Source: Acidobacteriota bacterium (GTDB lineage: Bacteria; Acidobacteriota; Terriglobia; Terriglobales; Acidobacteriaceae). From it: a stretch of 64,000 nt of DNA. The position numbers and the translations under genes are program-made. Below, in pieces: positions 33,144 through 42,069 of this stretch (the first letter of the stretch is position 1; every line of letters starts with the position of its first letter). The stretch covers positions 206,434 through 270,433 of the forward strand of contig JAFDVQ010000007.1 in NCBI GenBank assembly GCA_018268915.1, in the 5' to 3' direction. The notes under the pieces are model-generated. The model saw nothing but the letters and a program-made list of their open reading frames with translations, was not told the origin of the DNA and ran no database searches.

Positions 33144-35223
33144 TCTCTAACAGCTTCATCAGTCCTGCCTCATCCAGCACGGGCACCTTCAGCTCTTGCG
33201 CCTTCTCCAGTTTCGATCCCGCTTCTTCTCCGGCGACCACGTAGCTGGTTTTCTTGCTGACCGAACCAGAGACTTTTCCGCCCGCCGCCTCGATCCTGGC
33301 CTTTGCGTCCTCGCGCGAAAGATTCGGGAGCGTTCCCGTCAGTACCAACGTCAGCCCCGCAAGCTGAGTTGTTTTCTGTTTCTTCTCCGCCGTCATCTTC
33401 AGTCCGGCCGCTTTTAAATGCTCGATCAATTCGCGGTTTGCGGGTCGCGCAAAGAAATCGGTAATGGCATGCGAGATTCTTCCGCCAATCTCCTCTACAC
33501 CTTCCAGTTCTTCTTTGCTTGCATTCATGATGGTGTCTATCGAGCCAAACTCCTGCGCGATCGCGTCGGCAGTCCGCTCTCCGACGAAGCGAATGCCCAG
33601 CCCCATCAGCACTCGCGCCAGACCTGCGTGTTTGGAGCCCTCGATCTGCTTCAGCAGTTTTTGGATTTCCACCGGTCCGAAGACCCGCTGGTGCTTCTTC
33701 ACTCCGTTGCGCTCCACTTCCTGGGTCAGCGAAGCCAGTTTCTCTTCAGTCAGCTTGTACAGATCCGCAACGCTCTTCACGGCCTTTGTTTCAAGCAGCG
33801 CATACACTGACTGCTCTCCGAGGCCCTCGATGTTCATCACTCCGCGGCTCGCCCAGTGTTCGATAGCACCGTGCAGGAGAGCAGGGCAGTCAATGTTTAC
33901 GCAGCGATAGTCGGCTTCTCCTTCCTCCCGAACTGCTGCCTGACCACACACCAGACAATGTGTTGGATACTCATACTTTTTTTTTCCGCGAGGGTGGTCG
34001 GCATCCTCGACGATTGCCGCCACCTTGGGAATCACGTCTCCACCGCGTTCGATCTTTACCCAGTCGCCGATCCGCAGGCCCATCCGCTCTATCCAGTCCG
34101 CATTGTGCAGAGTCGCGCGGCTGATCGTCGCACCGCCTACAAATACAGGATTCAGCATCGCCGTCGGGGTCAACTTTCCGGTGCGTCCGGTCGTGATCAT
34201 GATGTCGACCATCTGCGTGATCGCCTGCTCAGCGGCAAACTTGTACGCCAGCGCCCATCGCGGCGCACGCCCTGTGTATCCGAGTCGCGCCTGCGTCGCC
34301 TGCGAGTTCACCTTGAACACCACGCCGTCGATGTCGTACCCCAGCGTCGGCCTGCGTTTCCCGGTCTGGTCGATGAACTTCATCATTTCCTCGACCTTGT
34401 GCATCTTTCCCCGGTGCGGATTCACTCTGAACCCCAGAGCCGTCAGCGCATCGAGTGTCGCATCCTGTCCCAGGTCGAGATACTCCCCGTTCACCAGCAG
34501 AAAATACGCGTAGACATCCAGCCGTCGCTGCGCCACGACGCTCGGCTCTTTTGTGCGCAGCGTGCCCGCGGCTGCGTTGCGCGGATTCACGGCCGGCTCA
34601 AGTCCTTCCGCCTCCCGAGCCTTATTCATCTGTTCGAATGCCTTCTGGGGCATGACTGTCTCGCCGCGCACCTCGAACGTCGTCGGAACTCCGGCGGTCT
34701 TCAGCTTTTCCGCCGAGATCACCAGGGGTACGCTGCGAATGGTTCGGACACTCGTCGTTACGTCCTCGCCGATTTGCCCGTCCCCGCGCGTCAGCCCGCG
34801 CACCAGCCGAGAACTACCGTTGTCAGCAGCCTCGTAGTGCAGCGCAATACTCAGGCCGTCCAGCTTCTGCTCTGCCGTGTACTCCACCGGCAGACTCCCC
34901 GCCAGCTCATGCACACGACGGTCCCAGTCGCGCAGCTCTTCTTCGGAATAGGCATTGTCCAGGCTCAGCATGGGCCGCGAATGACGAACCTTCTGGAAGC
35001 CCTCCGCGGGCTTGCCCCCCACGCGCTGCGAAGGGGAATCCGGAGTCAACAGCTCGGGATGCTCCGCCTCCAGCGCCTTCAGTTCCTTCATCAGCTTGTC
35101 GAACTCGGCATCGCTGATCTCAGGCGCATCCATCACGTAGTACAGGTGCTCGTGCCTCCGAAGCTCCGACCGCAGATCCTCGATCCGCTTCGCCGCCTGT
35201 CCCTTTTTGTTCACATCACCCAT
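33127..35223 (-). CDS. ligA: NAD-dependent DNA ligase LigA
   Basis: Seals nicks in DNA using NAD+. The 698-residue protein has the Ia and adenylation domains (HEHLYYVMDAPEISDAEFD, then AEQKLDGLSIALHYE with the nucleophile Lys120), the OB domain (GDWVKIERGGDVIPKV), the four-Cys zinc finger (CLVCGQ...CVNIDCPA), helix-hairpin-helix repeats (GLGIRFVGERTADAIA) and a C-terminal BRCT domain (GLTLVLTGTLPNLSREDAKARIEAAGGKVSGSVSKKTSYVVAG). The frame is open further upstream to 35331, but the family start is MGDVNKKG at 35223. The very end of the frame runs into a 7-bp repeat array. Confidence 0.97.
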   Translation of the reverse strand: MGDVNKKGQAAKRIEDLRSELRRHEHLYYVMDAPEISDAEFDKLMKELKALEAEHPELLTPDSPSQRVGGKPAEGFQKVRHSRPMLSLDNAYSEEELRDWDRRVHELAGSLPVEYTAEQKLDGLSIALHYEAADNGSSRLVRGLTRGDGQIGEDVTTSVRTIRSVPLVISAEKLKTAGVPTTFEVRGETVMPQKAFEQMNKAREAEGLEPAVNPRNAAAGTLRTKEPSVVAQRRLDVYAYFLLVNGEYLDLGQDATLDALTALGFRVNPHRGKMHKVEEMMKFIDQTGKRRPTLGYDIDGVVFKVNSQATQARLGYTGRAPRWALAYKFAAEQAITQMVDIMITTGRTGKLTPTAMLNPVFVGGATISRATLHNADWIERMGLRIGDWVKIERGGDVIPKVAAIVEDADHPRGKKKYEYPTHCLVCGQAAVREEGEADYRCVNIDCPALLHGAIEHWASRGVMNIEGLGEQSVYALLETKAVKSVADLYKLTEEKLASLTQEVERNGVKKHQRVFGPVEIQKLLKQIEGSKHAGLARVLMGLGIRFVGERTADAIAQEFGSIDTIMNASKEELEGVEEIGGRISHAITDFFARPANRELIEHLKAAGLKMTAEKKQKTTQLAGLTLVLTGTLPNLSREDAKARIEAAGGKVSGSVSKKTSYVVAGEEAGSKLEKAQELKVPVLDEAGLMKLLERGSKE

Positions 35224-35266
35224 GGGCAGGATTATAGGGCGCTCGATACCCAGCCCTGCCAACCCG

Positions 35267-35298
35267 GCTAACGTGCGAAGCGCGCTGACTCCGCTACT
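35267..35298 (+). repeat. dispersed palindromic spacer element, copy 4
   Basis: GCTAACGTGCGAAGC-GC-GCTGACTCCGCTACT, 28 of 32 bases as at 19975. It ends one base before the ATG of the next gene and so occupies its ribosome-binding region. Confidence 0.7.
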
Positions 35299-36447
35299 AT
35301 GGACACCAACGACATGGAGCCCGTCACGCACTTCTTAACCGGCGCATGCATCGGACGCGCCGGCCTGAACCGCAAAACTGCCTATGCAACGATGGCCGCC
35401 GTCCTGGCCGCTGAAGCTGCTGATCTCGACATCATCTGGGGATTTGCCGGTCCGGTTGAGAGCCTCAAGCGCCATCGTGGTATTACTCACACGTTCATCG
35501 CCGCGCCCTTAGTCGCCGCTGCAGCGGTCGGGGCAACATGGCTTTATTCCCGCTGGGATCAGCGCCGCCGCGATCGCCGCCTTGCCACTCTCCCTCCGCC
35601 GGAACCTGGAGCCCCGCAGCGCAAGCAACTACAGCCAACGCGATGGGCCTGGGTCTACCTCGCCGCGCTGATCTCGTCCTTCAGCCACATACTCCTCGAC
35701 TGGACCAATAACTACGGCGTGCGCCCGTTCTTTCCTTTCAATCCCCGCTGGTACGCGGGCAGCTTCGTCTTCATTGCCGAACCCGTCATGTGGGCGTTAC
35801 TCTTCGCCGCACTCATCATTCCCGGCATCCTCGGGCTCGCAGAACGCGAAATCAGCTCCCGTCGCACTTCCAGCCCATTTCGCGGTCGAGGGATGGCCAT
35901 CTTCGCGCTCTGCGGAATCTTCCTTCTCTGGTGCTTCCGCTATATCGAGCACTCACAAGCGGAAGACCTCGTCCGCAACAATCCCATTACCCTTGATTCG
36001 GTCGATCGTATCGGCGTCGAGCCCTACCCCTGGAACCCATTTCGCTGGCACGTTATCGTCGAAACGCCCGGATACTACCAGTTCGCCGAGGTCAACACGC
36101 GAACCGGCGACATTGAGAGCGATCCGCAAAATGACCAGATGTTCAAACCCAAGTACACTCCTGCCGTCGAAGCCGCCAAGCAAACGGCCCTCGGGAAGAC
36201 CTTCCTCGACTGGGGAACATGGGCAGTAGTCTCCGACATCGGACAGGTGCAGGTTGTCGGGATCGATCCGCCCAAGCTACCTCCCGGCCGGTCCTGGACC
36301 ACTGTCGAGTTCACTGATTTGCGTTTCGGGTACGATTTTCGCGGAACGGGCAACACTCGTCCGCCAAGCGGCCTCACTGGCGCCGTCTACATCGTCGATG
36401 GAAAAGAAGAGGCAGGAATGGAGATGGGCGGTCGGGAGCAGAAATAG
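35299..36447 (+). CDS. YdjM-like membrane-bound metal-dependent hydrolase
   Basis: A 382-residue membrane protein. The N-terminal half has the YdjM/PF04307 pattern: VTHFLTGACIGRAGL, AAEAADLDIIWG, RHRGITHTF and SFSHILLDWTNNYGVRPF, with His and Asp residues arranged like a metal site. There are about five membrane segments up to residue 220. The C-terminal 170 residues are a soluble beta-rich domain (VETPGYYQFAEVNTRTGDIES). E. coli YdjM is LexA-regulated and its reaction is unknown. An ATG at 35314 is an equally possible start. The gene converges with the lysozyme-like gene. Confidence 0.85.
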   Translation: MDTNDMEPVTHFLTGACIGRAGLNRKTAYATMAAVLAAEAADLDIIWGFAGPVESLKRHRGITHTFIAAPLVAAAAVGATWLYSRWDQRRRDRRLATLPPPEPGAPQRKQLQPTRWAWVYLAALISSFSHILLDWTNNYGVRPFFPFNPRWYAGSFVFIAEPVMWALLFAALIIPGILGLAEREISSRRTSSPFRGRGMAIFALCGIFLLWCFRYIEHSQAEDLVRNNPITLDSVDRIGVEPYPWNPFRWHVIVETPGYYQFAEVNTRTGDIESDPQNDQMFKPKYTPAVEAAKQTALGKTFLDWGTWAVVSDIGQVQVVGIDPPKLPPGRSWTTVEFTDLRFGYDFRGTGNTRPPSGLTGAVYIVDGKEEAGMEMGGREQK

Positions 36448-36475
36448 TGCAACACGCTACCTCCGCTGCCAGCGA

Positions 36476-37642
36476 CTAAGCCCTTTTCCGATTCTTCGTC
36501 CGCACCGCAGTCCGCTTCGCCTTCCCAGCTTTGCCGCTCCGATGCTTTGTCGCAGACACCTGCCGGGCCACGGCCCCGCGCCGCGCTCTATGCCGATGCA
36601 CCACTGCCGGCCGCAGAACCGCACCAACCCGCTTCTCCGCCGCAGTCGGATCGTCGCTGTACGCCGGGTCCAGCATCGCGATCACCGAGATCGCCCGGGT
36701 CCGGTACTTATGCGCCCATTGGCTACCCATGAGCGACTGCTGCACGCTCAGCCAGTACTCGGGCGACTGATCCATCACCACTGGCGTCGACGCAACCGCA
36801 GCGTCCTGCACCGCCTGCGCAAACATCTGTGAATCCGCGGCTGTCGTAGCCTGAGGAGCTGCCTCAGCATCTGCAGCTACCACCTGCTGCCCCCGTGGCG
36901 CAGGTCCGGGATTGATCGTTGTCAGAAACGCATTGAAGTGTTCGAGGTTCACGCCCATCTGGTAGACGAGCTGTGCCATCGCCATCTGCTGCGGCCCATT
37001 CAGCTGGTCGAAGTTCCGGCAATAAGCCTTTGCGTTGTAGACCGCCTGAATGGCTCCCACCCGCACCAGCGCAATCGCATCGTCATCCGAAATCTGCGCC
37101 GGCAGGCCAAACATCTTTTTTCGCCAGGTCCGCTTGCTCCACGTGCGTCTCCGCTCGTAGAAGGTGTTCAGAATGTCATTCAGCCGAGCCGGGTCAAAAC
37201 CGGCCGCCTGCCACAGGTCCGCTGACGAAGGCTCCAGAAACGGGTGCGGGTTGTTCGCATCCAGCTGCGGATGCTCGCGCTCTGGCAGATCGAGGCTGAA
37301 CCCCGCCCCGATCAGGGGCTGAGCCGTCCTCGGGTCAGGATACGCCGCCAGAACCCAGCCTTCGTGCCGCCGGTCGCGCAGGATATCCACCAGCTCGTTC
37401 ATGTCGAACCTGACGTCTGTGTCCTTGAACTCCTCCATCATCCGCAGCGCGGCGCTGGGCGCAACGATTGGCGTAGGCGCCGTCACGGCAGCCTGCGGCT
37501 GTGCTGTGGCTGGGGTCGGCAGTGCAGGCGCATCCTGCGCAAACGCAGGACTTGCGAGACTTGTAGCTACCAAGGCAAACGCGAAGGTTCCAAGAATTCT
37601 CACTATGACTGGTCCTGCTCCCAGATTGACTGCTTTTCGCAT
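36476..37642 (-). CDS. exported lysozyme-like protein with basic C-terminal tail
   Basis: A secreted protein of about 388 residues. A hydrophobic signal segment (RILGTFAFALVATSLASPAFA) is followed by a Pro/Ala linker. Residues about 70-260 hint at a lysozyme/GH24-like fold: EGWVLAAYPDP, GAGFSLDLP, and QQMAMAQLVYQMGVNLEHFNAFL resemble the GxGFS and Q-x-x-A-x-x-L-x-x-N-x-G elements. The last 60 residues are very rich in Arg, Lys and His, which may bind wall polymers or nucleic acid. Starts at 37708, 37642 and 37603 (GTG, directly before the signal peptide) are all possible. The fold assignment is tentative. Confidence 0.6.
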   Translation of the reverse strand: MRKAVNLGAGPVIVRILGTFAFALVATSLASPAFAQDAPALPTPATAQPQAAVTAPTPIVAPSAALRMMEEFKDTDVRFDMNELVDILRDRRHEGWVLAAYPDPRTAQPLIGAGFSLDLPEREHPQLDANNPHPFLEPSSADLWQAAGFDPARLNDILNTFYERRRTWSKRTWRKKMFGLPAQISDDDAIALVRVGAIQAVYNAKAYCRNFDQLNGPQQMAMAQLVYQMGVNLEHFNAFLTTINPGPAPRGQQVVAADAEAAPQATTAADSQMFAQAVQDAAVASTPVVMDQSPEYWLSVQQSLMGSQWAHKYRTRAISVIAMLDPAYSDDPTAAEKRVGAVLRPAVVHRHRARRGAVARQVSATKHRSGKAGKAKRTAVRTKNRKRA

Positions 37643-37848
37643 CTGACGCAATCGTCTCCGTGCCCAAAAAGCGAAAATAGTAATTGTTTTATTCAACCCC
37701 AGGGGCACCCCCGTGTTGCTCCCGCAGGATGAAAACTTTTATTCACCCTGCACTTCGCCGAGGTTGACCATCCGGGCTTCAGGTTTGACAATGGTATTTC
37801 CGTCCGGTGCCGCCGTAGCCGGTATTCTTCCGTAAAACAGAGGTTCCC

Positions 37849-38409
37849 ATGCCCGCTTACCTGCTGCTGCTTCTCGCCATCCTCACCCGCGTCATGCCGC
37901 ACCACGACCTGCTGAACTTCACGGCAGTTGGCGGTGCGCTGCTCTTCTTCGGCGCGCGGCGTTCCTGGCGCGAGATGCTGGCTCCGCTTGCGGCCCTCAT
38001 AGCTACGGACTACTTCCTGACTGTTTACAGCTATCACTATGCTTTTGCATGGAAAGACTACGTCACTACCTGGGCGTGGGCTGTAGCGGTCATGGTGCTC
38101 GGCCAGATTCTGCTCAAGTCGCAAACCACCTGGCTTCGTGTCGGCGCTGCCGTGGTACTTGGACCTACATCCTTCTTCCTCATTTCGAACTATGCCGTCT
38201 GGGTAGTATCCAGCCACGCGCTACCCGCGGCGAATGACATGTATGCTCATAACTTTTCTGGTTTGATCGCCTGCTTCGCAGCTGGAATCCCGTTCTACCG
38301 CAACGATCTTCTTTCTACCGCCATTGTTTCCGGCCTGGCGTTTGGCGTTCCTGTCCTCGTCCGCAAAGCCCGGCTTCAACACAAAGCCGGCGCAGTCGAA
38401 GCACGCTAA
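37849..38409 (+). CDS. DUF6580 family membrane protein
   Basis: A 186-residue protein with about five transmembrane segments. It starts LLLLLAILTRVMPHHDLLNFTAVGGALLFFGARR, the hallmark of the DUF6580 putative transporters, and continues with ALIATDYFLT and a conserved WAVAVMVLGQILL helix. The SNYAVWV and GIPFYRNDLLS motifs near the end are also typical. It resembles small ECF-type transporter components, but the substrate is unknown. It stands alone between divergent neighbours. Confidence 0.8.
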   Translation: MPAYLLLLLAILTRVMPHHDLLNFTAVGGALLFFGARRSWREMLAPLAALIATDYFLTVYSYHYAFAWKDYVTTWAWAVAVMVLGQILLKSQTTWLRVGAAVVLGPTSFFLISNYAVWVVSSHALPAANDMYAHNFSGLIACFAAGIPFYRNDLLSTAIVSGLAFGVPVLVRKARLQHKAGAVEAR

Positions 38410-38500
38410 CCAGCGCACGTGAGCGCCACCTGCACCATTTGCCGTACTTGCTGGAACCCAAGGCGCACGCTGAACCGCAACCCCACTCGTTCGAGCGCTC

Positions 38501-38893
38501 ATGCCGGAACCAGGTTCTCAGGTCGACGTTTACGAATACATCTTCGAGAACATTGACAGTGTGCCTCACCTCGAGGCTGTGGTCCTTCTGTGGAACAGCC
38601 GCCCGGTAGGCTGGACTGCCGAAGAGCTTGCTTCGCGGATCTACGTTCCCGCAGAGCGAGCTTCTGAAATCATCCAGGATCTCGTTCGTCAGCAACTCGC
38701 ACAGCAGACTTCGAACTCGCCAGCGCGATTCTCTTATCTGCCTCGGGACGAAGAGCAGAACGAGTGGATGTACCGCGTCGACACCGCCTATCGCCGCGAA
38801 ATCGTTCGCATCTCGAGCATGCTACATTCGAAGGCGTCACCCTCTGTTCGCGAGTTCGCTCGGGCCTTTCGCTTCAAGAAAGATCGGGATTGA
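38501..38893 (+). CDS. winged-helix-like protein, first gene of DUF5985 operon
   Basis: A 130-residue protein. Residues about 18-75 (HLEAVVLLWNSRPVGWTAEELASRIYVPAERASEIIQDLVRQQLAQQ) look like a winged helix-turn-helix in which the second helix would read DNA. The C-terminal half is charged and helical. No family name is recognised. Its TGA stop overlaps the ATG of the first DUF5985 gene by one base (TGATG), so the products are probably made together. It may be a regulator of the two membrane proteins. Confidence 0.65.
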   Translation: MPEPGSQVDVYEYIFENIDSVPHLEAVVLLWNSRPVGWTAEELASRIYVPAERASEIIQDLVRQQLAQQTSNSPARFSYLPRDEEQNEWMYRVDTAYRREIVRISSMLHSKASPSVREFARAFRFKKDRD

Positions 38894-39150
38894 TGACCAT
38901 GGCGCTCGACGTCCTCACTCTCCTGACGACCTTGTTGTGCGCCTTCTTTCTTCTCCGCGCCTATCACAACGTGCGCAAACGCCTGCTGCTCTGGAGCGGG
39001 CTCTGCTTCATCGGTCTTGCTGTTGCAAATGCTCTTCGCATCGCCGACTTGCGAATATTCCTGGCAACGGACCTCTATACCTATCGCCTCGGAACCACAG
39101 CCGTCGCCATGTGCCTCCTTCTTTGGGGCCTTGTATGGGAGAGCCAATGA
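38893..39150 (+). CDS. DUF5985 small membrane protein, first copy
   Basis: An 85-residue protein made almost entirely of three hydrophobic helices (VLTLLTTLLCAFFLLRAYH, LLLWSGLCFIGLAVANALRI, LGTTAVAMCLLLWGLVW). The RAYHNVRKRLLLWSGLCF segment matches the DUF5985 pattern. The function is unknown. It overlaps both neighbours: TGATG at its start and ATGA at its end. Confidence 0.75.
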   Translation: MTMALDVLTLLTTLLCAFFLLRAYHNVRKRLLLWSGLCFIGLAVANALRIADLRIFLATDLYTYRLGTTAVAMCLLLWGLVWESQ

Positions 39151-39428
39151 GTCCCATCACCAACCCAAATCTCGACTACTTCCTGCTCGGCTTCATTGCC
39201 GCCTGCTCGCTCGTCGCCGGCCTCTTCTTCCTGCGCTTCTATCGCGCCACGCGCGACCCACTCTTCCTTGCCTTTCTGATCTTTTTCGTTGTGCAGGGCT
39301 GTACCAACGCCGTTGTTCTCGAACTCCCTCAACCCAACATCGGCACGCCGATGATCTTCTTCATCCGCCTGCTCTCAGTGATGGTGGTACTCATCGCCAT
39401 ACTCTGGAAGAATCTGGCCAAGGACTGA
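39147..39428 (+). CDS. DUF5985 small membrane protein, second copy
   Basis: A 93-residue paralogue of the preceding gene. It has FLLGFIAACSLVAGLFFLRFYRATRDPLFLAFLIFFVVQG and FFIRLLSVMVVLIAILWKNL. Three membrane helices are separated by short basic loops. Paired DUF5985 genes probably form a hetero-oligomer. The pair here is joined to a winged-helix gene rather than to a sensor kinase. Confidence 0.8.
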   Translation: MSPITNPNLDYFLLGFIAACSLVAGLFFLRFYRATRDPLFLAFLIFFVVQGCTNAVVLELPQPNIGTPMIFFIRLLSVMVVLIAILWKNLAKD

Positions 39429-39445
39429 ACAGTCTTACCCTGACC

Positions 39446-40009
39446 TTACGGATTGATCAACGCTCCATTCCGTAGATCGAGCGTAAAGGGAAACTCCTTG
39501 TCGCTGATCATCTTCCACCCTATTCCGTGCAGAGTGTGTCCCTCGATCGCGACTGCGCTCACACCTTCGTCTGAAAGTTTTGGGGATTGCCAAGCTTCGC
39601 CTTCTTCGCCCCACGCGAGGATGGTGTGATGCCCGACATAAAGAAGAAGGCCTGCTTCAACCGCGGGGTGAACCTGCAGAACCGGCCGGTAAGGAAGCAT
39701 TGTGAACTTGGAAGGTTTCTCGGTATCGATGAGATACGCATAGCCGCCCGCGATAGCACAGATCTCCCGGGGATTCGGCGTGGACCATACTCCGGTCGGA
39801 ACGATTGGATCCCGGAACCCGAGGGCGCAAGTTGCGAGGAACGGAGCCACGCCCTCCGGGCGCACCAGGACTTCCAGCGCCCCCCGTTCGACCTCTTCTA
39901 CCTGCAGCGGATAGACAAAATGGCGTGCAGGAAGAATGACAGGGCGGACAGGGAGAATTTCAGCACTCCATGTATGGGGGAAAGGAAACTCGGCGGTCAA
40001 GGAGGTCAA
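39446..40009 (-). CDS. hypothetical protein, last gene of gltX operon
   Basis: A 187-residue soluble protein, rich in beta-prone hydrophobic stretches (ILPVRPVILPARHFVYPLQVEEVERGALEVLVRP, AGLLLYVGHHTILAWGEEGEAW). No signal peptide or known motif is seen. It resembles one face of a propeller or a six-stranded sheet with WG and G-x-x-L-I turns. Its ATG overlaps the stop of the phosphatase gene by 4 bases, so it belongs to the gltX transcript. Confidence 0.65.
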   Translation of the reverse strand: MTSLTAEFPFPHTWSAEILPVRPVILPARHFVYPLQVEEVERGALEVLVRPEGVAPFLATCALGFRDPIVPTGVWSTPNPREICAIAGGYAYLIDTEKPSKFTMLPYRPVLQVHPAVEAGLLLYVGHHTILAWGEEGEAWQSPKLSDEGVSAVAIEGHTLHGIGWKMISDKEFPFTLDLRNGALINP

Positions 40010-40485
40010 TCAGTCGCTCCGAAATCAAGAATCCAGTCGCGCTGCTCTTCGGTATCGGGGATGGAGCATCCCCGAGCAACTTCGATCTCGTCAAGAGCAC
40101 GTTCAGCGGTCCATCCAAGCTTGATGAGAGTCGAGGCAACTACGACAGAAGAGCGGCCGATGCACCCTCGGCAGTGAACACCGATCTTCTCGCCGGCTTG
40201 AACGCGCTTGGCAAGTTTGAGAACGAACTCGGTAAAGCCTGCGCGATTCGACGGGACGGAACGATCCCGCAGAGGAAACGAGATGAAATGCATTCCGAGG
40301 CGTTCGACCGTGGGGCCCTCGTCAGTGAGGCCCAGATCGCGAGCCTCATGAGGTTCTATAGTGGAGACGATTGTCTGGATCCCAGCCATGCGGATGCGCT
40401 GAAGGTCGTTTTCAAGCCAGTCGTCGCCGCGCGGCCTGAGAACAATGGCGAGTCCCGTACCGTCGATCCAGAAAACGTCGTTCAT
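40006..40485 (-). CDS. dual-specificity/tyrosine-type protein phosphatase
   Basis: A 159-residue phosphatase of the Cys-dependent class. The P-loop HCRGCIGRSS contains His104, nucleophile Cys105 and Arg111 in the C-x5-R signature. Upstream, a likely general-acid loop is near PLRDRSVP (Asp74). The N-terminal region (IDGTGLAIVLRPRGDDWLENDLQRIRMAGIQTIVSTIE) is that of the small bacterial DSP-like group. The substrate is unknown. It starts 12 bases after gltX on the same strand, which suggests co-expression. Confidence 0.85.
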   Translation of the reverse strand: MNDVFWIDGTGLAIVLRPRGDDWLENDLQRIRMAGIQTIVSTIEPHEARDLGLTDEGPTVERLGMHFISFPLRDRSVPSNRAGFTEFVLKLAKRVQAGEKIGVHCRGCIGRSSVVVASTLIKLGWTAERALDEIEVARGCSIPDTEEQRDWILDFGATD

Positions 40486-40497
40486 ATTTTGATCAGC

Positions 40498-42027
40498 TCA
40501 GAGGAAGGCCGCGAGGCGCTGGCCCACGCTGGGAATGCCAATGTTCAGTGCCGCACCCTGATCGAGTACCGGGATGAGCATTTCGAATTCGGGGCCCAAA
40601 GTTGATCCGGTAAGCGCGATCCTGACTGGGTCATAAAGTTCGCTGCCGGAGATTCCGGTTGCACTCTTGATCTCATTCATCCATGTGTTGAAGTCAGCGG
40701 CCGTGAGCGGGCCGGGCTTCGTGCGAATGCGCGACGAGAGTTCGCTGAGAACGCGGCGCGATGATTCCGAGGCGATGATGTCAGCATTGTTGTGGTCGGC
40801 GCGCGCGAGATTCGGATCCATGTGAAAGATGAAAGCAGCTTTCGCCGGGATCTCTCCCAGTCGATTCACAGACGGCAGAAACATCGCGATCATGTGGAAG
40901 AACCAGACCAGGACCGCGTCGGAAGTCTCCTCCTTCTCGGGCAGCAGACCGCCGAAGTAGTCCCAGCAAAGTGCGGCAAGACGGGCCGGCGTAGCAAGCT
41001 TGAGATAGTGCCGGTTGAGCATGTTCAACTTTTCGAAGTCGAAAATGGCCGGCTCGGGACTGATCCGCTCCAGCGAGAACGCCAGAACCACCTGGTCGGG
41101 CGACAGGATCTCTGATTTGCCATCTTCCGGTTTCCAGCCGAGAAGCGCAATGTAGTTCACCAGGGCTTCGGGCAAATACCCCATCTCCCGGAAGCTCGTC
41201 ATGGAAGTGGCGCCGTGTCGCTTAGAAAGGCGTTCGCGATCTGGGCCGACAATCGTGGGAAGGTGCACGAACTCCGGAACCGTCCACCCGAAGGCTTCAT
41301 AGATTGCAACCTGTTTCGGCGTGTTGGCGATATGATCGTCGCCGCGAATCACGTGAGTGATTCCCATGAGCGCGTCGTCGATCGTCACGACGTAGTTGTA
41401 GACGGGAGTCCCCGGGCTCGCACCTGCGGTACCTCCTTGCGCAGAACGGACAAGGATCGGGTCGCTGATGGCTTCCGGCGCAAACTCAAGGTCTCCTCGA
41501 ACAGCATCGTGGCAACGGACGGGCCGGTCGGGAACCTGGAGCCGAATGGAGTAGGTTCTACCGCGCAGCAGGTTCTCTTTGATGTCGAACTTGTTCATTA
41601 CCCTGCATCGGCCGCTGTAGACCTGTGGCCGTCCCTCGGCGATGGCTAGCTGGCGTTCCTCTTCGAGCTCCTCCGGTGTACAGAAGCAGCGGTAAGCTTT
41701 CCCTTCAGCGAGAAGTTGCGCTGTGTGCGTCGCGTAGATATCCATCCGCTTGGACTGGCGGTAAGGTCCCGCATCTCCAGCCTCGCCTAAATCATTCTCA
41801 TTCGGGCCTTCGTCCCAGTTCAGCCCGAGCCACGCCAGTTCCTGGAGGAGTTGTTTCTCGTAATTTGTCTTGGTGCGATCGAGGTCGGTGTCTTCGATGC
41901 GAAGAACAAACTTGCCACCGGAGCGCCTGGCGAAGAGCCAGTTGTACAGAGCCGTCCTCGCATTGCCGACATGAAGCGTGCCGGTCGGAGACGGGGCAAA
42001 GCGCACGCGTATGCTTTCGCTTTCCAT
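40498..42027 (-). CDS. gltX: glutamate-tRNA ligase
   Basis: A 509-residue class I synthetase that charges tRNA-Glu. The HIGH-type motif is in RFAPSPTGTLHVGNARTALYNW, the Glu-binding RIEDTDLDRT follows, and the KMSKS-type motif is LSKRHGATS. The C-terminal helical anticodon domain ends with GQRLAAF. A DEGP/PYRQSKRM region and the CFCTPEELEEERQ loop agree with a discriminating or non-discriminating enzyme; the sequence alone does not decide. It is preceded by thiL and followed by a phosphatase gene. Confidence 0.96.
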   Translation of the reverse strand: MESESIRVRFAPSPTGTLHVGNARTALYNWLFARRSGGKFVLRIEDTDLDRTKTNYEKQLLQELAWLGLNWDEGPNENDLGEAGDAGPYRQSKRMDIYATHTAQLLAEGKAYRCFCTPEELEEERQLAIAEGRPQVYSGRCRVMNKFDIKENLLRGRTYSIRLQVPDRPVRCHDAVRGDLEFAPEAISDPILVRSAQGGTAGASPGTPVYNYVVTIDDALMGITHVIRGDDHIANTPKQVAIYEAFGWTVPEFVHLPTIVGPDRERLSKRHGATSMTSFREMGYLPEALVNYIALLGWKPEDGKSEILSPDQVVLAFSLERISPEPAIFDFEKLNMLNRHYLKLATPARLAALCWDYFGGLLPEKEETSDAVLVWFFHMIAMFLPSVNRLGEIPAKAAFIFHMDPNLARADHNNADIIASESSRRVLSELSSRIRTKPGPLTAADFNTWMNEIKSATGISGSELYDPVRIALTGSTLGPEFEMLIPVLDQGAALNIGIPSVGQRLAAFL

Positions 42028-42069
42028 GCACTTACGATAATACGGCGCAATTTGGCGGCGGGTGAGTAA

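Noticed and set aside
33856..35271. 471-codon plus-strand frame opposite ligA
   Set aside because: LigA is complete on the minus strand with all domains; this frame has no recognisable family.
37693..38217. 174-codon minus-strand frame opposite the DUF6580 gene
   Set aside because: The plus-strand frame has clear membrane helices and the family start; the minus frame is polar and unconserved in type.
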